Source: an uncultured Christensenellaceae bacterium | GTDB taxonomy: Bacteria > Bacillota > Clostridia > Christensenellales > Borkfalkiaceae | Direction: 5' to 3' | Assembly: GCA_910588645.1 (NCBI GenBank) | Contig: CAJUOY010000026.1 | Coordinates: 1-12,374, forward strand | Length of the DNA stretch: 12,374 bases | In this document: positions 6,607-12,374 of the stretch, in pieces | How positions within the stretch are numbered: the stretch's first letter is position 1 | How the letters are laid out: each line of letters opens with the position of its first letter | Notes under the pieces: generated by a model | What the model saw: only the letters and a program-made list of their open reading frames with translations | Told to the model about the DNA's origin: nothing | Database searches by the model: none | Made by a program: the position numbers and the translations under genes

Positions 6607-9600
6607 TTATTCCTGATTATCGTCGTCCGAGGGTACTTCGCTTTCCTGCGTATCCTCGGGGATCACGGGTTCGGAAGGCTCATTATTCTCCGTAACAGGA
6701 TTTACAACAGGAGCGACGGGCGCGCCGACGTATCCTGCGGGTTTAAGCTTTTTGCGGAGAACAAAGTAGTACAATATAAATCCGCCTGCACCGAGCGCAA
6801 TAAGCCCGAATATTGCCACTACAATGCCGAGCGCAACCACAGCGCCGCTATTGCCTGCTGGAGCGGCAGCAAACGCACGTTCAAGCGCAGCCTCGACCTC
6901 CTCCACGGAACCCGACGCCATAATCTCTTTAACGAAATCTGAGTCGTACTTGACGCCCTTGCCTTCAAGATATGCCTTAACTTCCGCAACCGCGTGCGAC
7001 TTTGCCGCGTTCAGCTCGGAAAGCCTTGCGTCCATTTCCGATTTGGCCTGAGCCAAAGTTTCGGCTATTACGTCATAGGAATAGGATTCACTTATGATCT
7101 TTTTATAGTTTTCCGGACAGGTCAGGCTGTAAAGCTGTTCCAATCCCTCTATTTCTTCAAGAGCCTTGGATTGCAATGCGATAGCCGATCTGTAATCTAT
7201 ATCCGCCTTGGCCGCAACCAACGCGCTGTTTAATTCGGTAACGTCTGCGGCGGCTTCGAGATTTTTCTTCAAATTTTCCGCAGCGGGCGTATCGTAACGG
7301 GATTCGTACTGGGCAAGCTCTGAAATAGCTTTGGCCTTTTCACGCTTGAACACCTTTAAATCTACGTCCGCACGGGCGGCCGCAAGAGCGGCGTTGACCT
7401 CGTCCGCCGTAGTTCCGTTGTTTATGGCTTCAATCAAATCGCTTACGCAAGTTTCATCGTTTAAACTTGCATACAATCTGTAAGACTCCAAAGCGTTTGT
7501 CTTTACCGCCGTCATAAGCATTTGCTCGGACGCGAATACACGGAAGCTGAGTTCGGTACTGTTGAGACCGGTGTAATTTTCCGCGCCCTCAACGTTGACT
7601 ACAAGTTTGTACCAGCCCGCGCCGATCTCTTCGAGAAGGTCGATATTTTCTTTACTGTCGTAAACCGTTTCTCCAAGGCCGCCTGCTTCGGTTATCGTAT
7701 AGATACGGAACTCGGGAATACCGTATTTAGATTGACCGGTGGGTTGGCTGGGATGTTCTTCACCCGCTATCCAACGCGCTATATTAGGCGTCTGTATCCA
7801 GACGTTGGTTGCGCGCATTACGTTGAATGTAACGTCCATTATAAGCTCTGCCGCGGTTTCTGTTTCAGCAAGTTCGGAACGAAGCACGTATTCGCCCACG
7901 TCGAGAGAATTTAAAGCCGCGCTTACGTACTGGTCAACGGTTGAGAAACGATATAAACCGGATACGGTCAAACCGTCTTTAAGTATACTGAATTTAACGT
8001 CACCTTCATCGCCGAAAGCGGGAACCGCGCTTATTACGTTGTAGTCGGGATCAAACTCCTGCCAGGTCCAACGTATAATGTTGGGAACCTGCAACCAATA
8101 GTTATCGGGAAGCAATACCGTAAACTTAACGGTAGAATCCAAACCCGTAAAGTTATCGTTGCCGTTTACACGGGCTGTAAGCTCGTAAGAGCCGCCTCCG
8201 AGATCTTTAAGAAGTTCGGTAACCGCGGGCGTTGTAGCCTCGGCGGCGGTGAAGCTTTCAAGTCCTTTGACAGGCTCGCCGTCCTTTAAAATGCCGAAAG
8301 TGACTATGCCGCCGTAACGGGGTTCGGCTGTTATCTTATTTACTTCTTCATCATACCTGTACAGCACCCAGCGGATAATATTGGGCGTACTTACCCAATA
8401 GTTAGTCGCCTGCATTACGTTGAACGAGAACGACGTGGTAAGTTCATTGTAATTGCCGTCTACATCCTCGCGCACGTGCGCGATAAAGCCGTAGAGACCG
8501 GCGTCAAGAGCGTTAAGCTTTTCCGCAACGTCCCTGTGAGAGGAGAAATTCCTGAGGCCCTCAACCGGTTTGCCGTCCTTTATGACGGAGAAAGTTACGT
8601 CGCCGTACTTCGCTTCTGCCGAAAACAGATTGTAGTCGGGATCGAATTCACGCCATCTCCAACGGATCACGTTGGGGGAATTTAACCATACGTTGTTTGC
8701 GGGCTGAATTTCAAAGCGGTAACTGTCCTCGCCGAGCGCAAAGTAATTATTCGTCTCATCAACGCGGCCGCATAAATTGTATGAGCCGACGGGAAGTTCG
8801 TTGAGAGCTTCCGCAACGTCTTCCGTTACTCTTCCCTGACTGTCGAGAGTGAAATCGTCAAGCCCCGACAATACTCGGCCGGAAAGGTCGGTAATACGGA
8901 ATAATATATTTCCCTCGCGCACACGGGCGGTTATTAAATTTTTAGCCGCGTTGAACTCGTGCCATTCCCAAGGGATAACGTCGATTTCGGAAAGCCAGGA
9001 ATTGTTGCCCTTGATTATATTGAGATACATTACGGCAACGCCGTCGGCTGAACTGTTTCCCGCCCACACATAGTTGCGCGTATCGTTGAGAACAAGCTCG
9101 ATAGAATACTCGCCGACTTCGGTATAAGTCATAATAATTCTGTTCTCTACGATATTTACGTTGTCGTTAGTGCCAAGGTCCTTTACCGTATAGACAGGTC
9201 TGCCGTTTAAATCAAGCTCTATATTTGTGCTTGCCACTATTTCCTGTCCAACGTAGTTCATACCGGGAAGCACGGGAATTTGCACTTCCGCAGGGTTTAT
9301 TACGTAAGGAATAACGAGGTTGCCGTCGGCGTCGAACTTATTGCCGCTCTGCACCCATCTGTAATGAGTTTTGTCCGCAAGTGTGAAAGTCGCGTTGTAC
9401 GTGCCTGCTTCGGTATTAACGTTGCCCGAAATCAGATACAAAAGCTCGTCTGTAAGAACGTCCGCAGTATATTGCACGGTAATGTCAAGACCAGTGTAAA
9501 TGTAGTCCGTTCTGTTAAGCTGCGGCGCCTGCACTTCCGAATAGAGCGTAAGAGTGTAATATTTTTCATAACGATCGTTGGAAAGTACGGGATCGGAAGC

Positions 9601-12219
9601 AAAGTTTTTAAGGCTTGCAACGTAGTAAACGCGATACTCGCCCGGGGTAGTTATGTACTCGTCCCACTTGGCGTCGTCCGCCGTAAAGTATTCTACGTTG
9701 TACATTCTTGCAAGATTATATTTGTAAGTGGGCGTTTCCTCATAGTATTCGTCAAAACGCTCGATCCAGTAAGTACCAGCAAGGCCCTGCTTGATTTCTT
9801 GTATCTTGCCTACGATATCGTTGCTGTTGCCGTTTACGGACAAATCCACGCCGGCGCGGTTGTAATAAGTACCGTTGAGATACCTGTCTCCCTGCCATAT
9901 CCCACCGAGAGAGCCGCCCTCGATATAAGCGAAGAACTCCGCATTTTGACGGTTTTTAAGGTTTGCAATGTTTATGGGGCTGGGGATATGCGTACCTACG
10001 CGGTCGTTGTCGCGTATCCTCAAGACGCCTTCGCTTACGCGGAAATCATAGGGCATACTGAACGCGGCGTAATCGAAGTTGGAATCGCCCACGCTGCCAT
10101 GCTCTACACCGTTCCACCAGTGAGTATGCGTTCCCACGTGTACCGCCGCGGCGTTGATCGTAACGGTATATTTACCCGCAGGCATAAATTTGTTTATGTA
10201 TTTTCCCCAATCAGAACTGGGAACGTTTCTGTCAATGTTTTCACCGTTAAGGGAAATATCGTAAGTATAGTTGAAATCGCCGTGCTGTAATCTCGGTCTC
10301 GGAATATACACGTCGTCGCCGAACTGCCAGGAAGGAATAGTAAACTCCACTTCCTTTTGAAGATCGATACTGTTCTGTTCGTTGAGTACGGCCTTGTCGT
10401 TGTTTACAATGTACCAGTCCTTTTCAATAATCGCATAACCTGCGGGATAGCCGTTGCCGTCGCCCGTTTTGGTTATTGTAATATTCATACTGCGCGAAGG
10501 CAAAGTCGTAGAAGTTGCGCCTTCGGGCAATACAAATCTATAGTTATCGCCTGGTTGAAGAACAATTCTTGCGCGGTATTTACCGGGCTCGGTCTTATTG
10601 TTGCCGCTTATATTGCTGATTTTGAACACATCCGAAAATGCGCTTGTTATGCCCAGGGTATAACCCTTATCACGGTAATAAACTACCGAACGGCTGACAA
10701 CGAGGGTATCGTTAAGTTTAAAATTTATCCAATCGGGATTGGGAGGCGTATCAAGGCCGGAAAGCGAATAATAATGATATAGCTCCAAAGCCTTGTCTTC
10801 AAGGTTGTACACGTAGTCGAACAGCGTTGCGTCCAAAAGTTCGCCGCTGTACTCCTGTACCTGCCAGTGGAGATTATCGTAAACGGAAAGGTCTATTACC
10901 GTCTTTTCCACGGAAAGGTCGAACTCCAGAGGGTTCTCCCATTCGCCGAAGCGGGCGGGATTCTTTACGTTGACTTGTAAAATATAGTCGCCTGCATCCT
11001 TTATGGAAGTAACGGTGTGACCGTTCATATAGCAAAGAGAAATATAATAGTCGTCGTCAATGTTGCCGGTATAGGTATTGAAATAACCGTCTGCGTCGTT
11101 CAACTCGAACAGAGTTGAAACTTTATCGATAGCAAACTCCGTCTTGCCGTCGAATTTGAGATCTTTAAGTTTTAAAATAGGCAGACCGGGATCGTTTATA
11201 TCGTCGTTATATATGTACTGGTCGATATATTTTGCATATAACTCTATATTGTAGAACGAAGTCTCCAAAAGAGATTTATCTTTTAACTTAGCATTTAATC
11301 CCGCAATGGTGAGAGGCTTGGCGCTTGCCGAAGAATAGGACAAAGTATCGTACCAAACGCTGACGGAATATCCGTCCTGCAAAGGGAAAGCCGCATCAGA
11401 AACATATGTACAATCGCCATTATCGTCAACGAAGTGATTGTAAGATTTGTTATAGAAATGAGTCTCTTCAATAGAGCTGCCTACGCCCGGTTGGAAGGTA
11501 ATCTTTACGGGATAGGTCATATTTGCCGCGTGGGCGGAAAGTTCTGCTCTTGTAAAGTTCTGTTCGTAAGCCTTAACATCCGCAAAAATAAGAATTGCGT
11601 CGGAATTGAAAAACGTGCTGCCACCCGTCGCATAATTTACGTCCATGGGAAGGTATACGTAACCGAGATCGCCGCGGTTGAATGCGCCGTCGCCCAACGA
11701 ATTAAGCCTGTCGGGAAGATGAAGCGTAAATTTCGAACCCGTGTTTATAGGCGCCGAAAAACTTTCCGCTCCGATTGAAAGATCTTCCGCCCCGTCGTTT
11801 TCGAATACGATTTTATCCGTAGCGAGATTTTGACAATTATAAAAAGCTCTGTCGCCTATGGAAGTTACGGTATTCGGAATTTTTAGCGAAACGAGCTTGT
11901 CGATCTTACTTTCGAAATTCGCGTTTGCCGCAATCGAAACAACTCCCGACGGTATTTCTATCGAGTAGCCGGTATAAGTACCCGTATTTATCGAGTTTAC
12001 CGCACTTTCGCTGAGTCCCGTCAGCGTTCCTTCCGTAATGACGAAATCGGTTTCCGCATTAAAGACAATGATATTTTCGTCGGCCTCCGCACTGGCGAAC
12101 CCGCCGTCGGAAGTCTGCATTATAACGCCTGCGGTCATTGCCGCCGCCGTTATAAACGCAAAAATGAAAAATGTAAGCACCTTTTTTATCTTAGCCATAA
12201 TACCCATACCTTTGCGCAT
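6607..12219 (-). CDS. LRR/Ig-like multidomain surface protein with C-terminal membrane anchor
   Basis: This is a complete 1,870-codon frame ending in TAA. Residues 8-44 form a Sec signal peptide (MAKIKK, hydrophobic core, cleavage near FASA|EA). Residues ~60-225 hold BspA-type LRR_5 repeats (LKIPNTVTSIGDRAFYNC, LHLPDRLNSLGDGAF). A Listeria/InlB-type repeat follows (ITFQPG ... YNIELYAKY). Residues ~350-1070 are Ig/MBG-like sandwiches (AGKYTVTI, AGTYNATFTLADKTHYRW). Residues 1072-1564 are five tandem W-repeats, and 1565-1792 a helical stalk. Residues 1793-1821 are one membrane segment, followed by RKK and a 49-residue Pro/Glu/Asp-rich cytoplasmic tail. There is no LPXTG motif, so anchoring is by the membrane helix. 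The start at 12198 (M8) is preferred over 12219: AAAGG lies 10 nt upstream of it, the signal peptide then begins normally, and the first ATG sits inside a palindrome. A sigma-A promoter lies upstream and a strong terminator downstream, so it is probably monocistronic. Surface adhesion is inferred; the ligand is unknown. Confidence 0.95.
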   Translation of the reverse strand: MRKGMGIMAKIKKVLTFFIFAFITAAAMTAGVIMQTSDGGFASAEADENIIVFNAETDFVITEGTLTGLSESAVNSINTGTYTGYSIEIPSGVVSIAANANFESKIDKLVSLKIPNTVTSIGDRAFYNCQNLATDKIVFENDGAEDLSIGAESFSAPINTGSKFTLHLPDRLNSLGDGAFNRGDLGYVYLPMDVNYATGGSTFFNSDAILIFADVKAYEQNFTRAELSAHAANMTYPVKITFQPGVGSSIEETHFYNKSYNHFVDDNGDCTYVSDAAFPLQDGYSVSVWYDTLSYSSASAKPLTIAGLNAKLKDKSLLETSFYNIELYAKYIDQYIYNDDINDPGLPILKLKDLKFDGKTEFAIDKVSTLFELNDADGYFNTYTGNIDDDYYISLCYMNGHTVTSIKDAGDYILQVNVKNPARFGEWENPLEFDLSVEKTVIDLSVYDNLHWQVQEYSGELLDATLFDYVYNLEDKALELYHYYSLSGLDTPPNPDWINFKLNDTLVVSRSVVYYRDKGYTLGITSAFSDVFKISNISGNNKTEPGKYRARIVLQPGDNYRFVLPEGATSTTLPSRSMNITITKTGDGNGYPAGYAIIEKDWYIVNNDKAVLNEQNSIDLQKEVEFTIPSWQFGDDVYIPRPRLQHGDFNYTYDISLNGENIDRNVPSSDWGKYINKFMPAGKYTVTINAAAVHVGTHTHWWNGVEHGSVGDSNFDYAAFSMPYDFRVSEGVLRIRDNDRVGTHIPSPINIANLKNRQNAEFFAYIEGGSLGGIWQGDRYLNGTYYNRAGVDLSVNGNSNDIVGKIQEIKQGLAGTYWIERFDEYYEETPTYKYNLARMYNVEYFTADDAKWDEYITTPGEYRVYYVASLKNFASDPVLSNDRYEKYYTLTLYSEVQAPQLNRTDYIYTGLDITVQYTADVLTDELLYLISGNVNTEAGTYNATFTLADKTHYRWVQSGNKFDADGNLVIPYVINPAEVQIPVLPGMNYVGQEIVASTNIELDLNGRPVYTVKDLGTNDNVNIVENRIIMTYTEVGEYSIELVLNDTRNYVWAGNSSADGVAVMYLNIIKGNNSWLSEIDVIPWEWHEFNAAKNLITARVREGNILFRITDLSGRVLSGLDDFTLDSQGRVTEDVAEALNELPVGSYNLCGRVDETNNYFALGEDSYRFEIQPANNVWLNSPNVIRWRWREFDPDYNLFSAEAKYGDVTFSVIKDGKPVEGLRNFSSHRDVAEKLNALDAGLYGFIAHVREDVDGNYNELTTSFSFNVMQATNYWVSTPNIIRWVLYRYDEEVNKITAEPRYGGIVTFGILKDGEPVKGLESFTAAEATTPAVTELLKDLGGGSYELTARVNGNDNFTGLDSTVKFTVLLPDNYWLQVPNIIRWTWQEFDPDYNVISAVPAFGDEGDVKFSILKDGLTVSGLYRFSTVDQYVSAALNSLDVGEYVLRSELAETETAAELIMDVTFNVMRATNVWIQTPNIARWIAGEEHPSQPTGQSKYGIPEFRIYTITEAGGLGETVYDSKENIDLLEEIGAGWYKLVVNVEGAENYTGLNSTELSFRVFASEQMLMTAVKTNALESYRLYASLNDETCVSDLIEAINNGTTADEVNAALAAARADVDLKVFKREKAKAISELAQYESRYDTPAAENLKKNLEAAADVTELNSALVAAKADIDYRSAIALQSKALEEIEGLEQLYSLTCPENYKKIISESYSYDVIAETLAQAKSEMDARLSELNAAKSHAVAEVKAYLEGKGVKYDSDFVKEIMASGSVEEVEAALERAFAAAPAGNSGAVVALGIVVAIFGLIALGAGGFILYYFVLRKKLKPAGYVGAPVAPVVNPVTENNEPSEPVIPEDTQESEVPSDDDNQE
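6844..7527 (-). other. Helical stalk of the LRR surface protein with ~55-60-residue repeats
   Basis: Residues 1565-1792 are Ala/Glu/Lys/Leu-rich and predicted helical. At least three related units recur: TADEVNAALAAARADVD, VTELNSALVAAKADID and VIAETLAQAKSEMD, with a fourth start at SVEEVEAALERAF. This resembles the three-helix FIVAR/GA-type modules that space domains away from the membrane. The membrane helix follows directly. Confidence 0.7.
7528..7809 (-). repeat. W-repeat 5 of the LRR surface protein, divergent last copy
   Basis: The fifth copy begins at W1474 (TNVWIQTPNIARWIAGEEH), about 94 residues. It keeps YGIPEFRIY and GWYKLVVNVEGAENYTGLNS but has lost the FDPDYN stretch and the KDG turn. 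The helical stalk follows at once. Confidence 0.82.
7810..8106 (-). repeat. W-repeat 4 of the LRR surface protein
   Basis: The fourth copy begins at W1375 (DNYWLQVPNIIRWTWQEFD), about 99 residues. It contains DVKFSILKDGLTVSGL and LDVGEYVLRSEL. Confidence 0.88.
8107..8406 (-). repeat. W-repeat 3 of the LRR surface protein
   Basis: The third copy begins at W1275 (TNYWVSTPNIIRWVLYRYD), about 100 residues. It contains RYGGIVTFGILKDGEPVKGL and GGGSYELTARVNGNDNFTGL. Confidence 0.88.
8407..8697 (-). repeat. W-repeat 2 of the LRR surface protein
   Basis: The second copy begins at W1178 (NNVWLNSPNVIRWRWREF), about 97 residues. It contains FDPDYN, YGDVTFSVIKDGKPVEGL and LDAGLYGF. It is closest to repeat 4, which shares EFDPDYN. 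Confidence 0.88.
8698..9006 (-). repeat. W-repeat 1 of the LRR surface protein
   Basis: This is the first of five tandem repeats, beginning NNSWLSEIDVIPWEWHEF at W1075 and spanning about 103 residues. Shared pattern: N-x-W, (N/D)-(V/I)-I-x-W, a beta-strand-rich middle with 'VxFxIxxxG', 'GL..F', 'L..L..G.Y.L..RV', then a terminal 'F.V' strand. The layout fits an Ig-like sandwich. Confidence 0.85.
12209..12213 (-). promoter_or_regulatory. Ribosome binding site deciding the start at 12198
   Basis: AAAGG lies 10 nt upstream of the ATG at 12198 and nothing comparable precedes the ATGs at 12219 or 12207. This favours M8 as the real start, seven residues shorter than the longest frame. Confidence 0.5.
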
Positions 12220-12225
12220 ATGCGC
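12214..12225. repeat. Perfect 12-bp palindrome over the first ATG
   Basis: GCGCATATGCGC is perfectly symmetric and contains the ATG at 12219. In RNA it would be a 4-bp GC stem with an AUAU loop. It may mask this ATG or be a protein-binding site; chance is possible at this length. Confidence 0.45.
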
Positions 12226-12254
12226 CGTTATCCAGTATATAATTATACATTTTT

Positions 12255-12283
12255 ATTATCATTCAAACAGTCCGAAAAGTCAA
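12255..12283 (-). promoter_or_regulatory. Sigma-A promoter of the LRR surface-protein gene
   Basis: On the minus strand TTGACT (12283-12278), a 17-bp spacer and GATAAT (12260-12255) match the consensus at five of six bases in each box. Transcription should start near 12248, about 50 nt before the preferred ATG at 12198. A TATAAT at 12247-12242 lacks a -35 partner. Confidence 0.75.
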
Positions 12284-12337
12284 GTAAAATGCGATATTTT
12301 TCATTTCTTTACCAAATAATGTAAAGTTTTATATTTG

Positions 12338-12374
12338 TTGCAAATCCAAAAAGGGTTTGCAATTTTCTTTTTTT
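12338..12374 (+). terminator. Rightward terminator-like hairpin upstream of the LRR gene promoter
   Basis: TTGCAAATCC pairs with GGGTTTGCAA (10 bp including one G-T) around AAAAA, followed on the plus strand by TTTTCTTTTTTT to the window edge. The form is that of an intrinsic terminator for rightward transcription. No rightward gene precedes it in the window, and the minus-strand reading has no T-run after the stem. Confidence 0.6.

Noticed and set aside
6607..6850. LPXTG-type sortase signal at the C-terminus of the LRR protein
   Set aside because: No LPxTG-like motif precedes the membrane helix and a 49-residue tail follows it, unlike the short basic tail of sortase substrates.
9280..10290. 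336-codon open frame on the plus strand
   Set aside because: It lies wholly inside the 1,870-residue gene on the other strand, has no recognisable domain or ribosome site, and its low-complexity basic/valine-rich text is typical of an antisense shadow.

Overview
The window holds two very long leftward (minus-strand) genes for secreted or surface-anchored repeat proteins, each with its own promoter. I see no RNA gene, CRISPR array, transposase or metabolic gene. The sigma-A-type promoters, AT-rich spacers and protein families (BspA-like LRR, InlB-type and MBG/Ig-like modules, 'LDLNGHT' beta-helix proteins) suggest an uncultured, probably gut-associated, low-to-mid GC member of the Firmicutes/Clostridia. 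That placement is inferred from protein style, not from a marker gene.

Positions 1-6307 (minus) are one open frame of 2,102 codons that runs off the left edge, so the C-terminus is missing. It encodes a short basic cytoplasmic N-terminus, one membrane segment, then at least four large tandem modules. Each module has a ~100-residue opening domain around W81, W563, W1125 and W1748, then a right-handed beta-helix of N-C-x-I-x-x-N and SGGxIxGN-type coils. The first three modules end in a ~71-residue closing domain. A cluster of three adjacent inverted repeats (6225-6282) sits in frame inside the N-terminal tail and looks like an inserted palindromic element.

Positions 6308-6606 are intergenic. 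They carry the promoter of the beta-helix gene, overlapping inverted repeats at its predicted transcription start, a UTR hairpin, and a strong intrinsic terminator for the upstream gene.

Positions 6607-12219 (minus) encode a complete 1,870-residue protein: signal peptide, BspA-like leucine-rich repeats, InlB/MBG/Ig-like domains, five tandem ~97-residue W-repeats, a helical stalk, one transmembrane segment and an acidic proline-rich cytoplasmic tail. Positions 12220-12374 carry its promoter and, oddly, a terminator-like hairpin facing right.

Together the genes look like a cell-surface locus: one protein held by a C-terminal membrane anchor and one by (or exported through) an N-terminal hydrophobic segment. 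Neither shows a sortase signal. Adhesion or interaction with host or matrix glycans is the usual guess for such proteins, but no ligand or enzyme active site can be read from the sequence.
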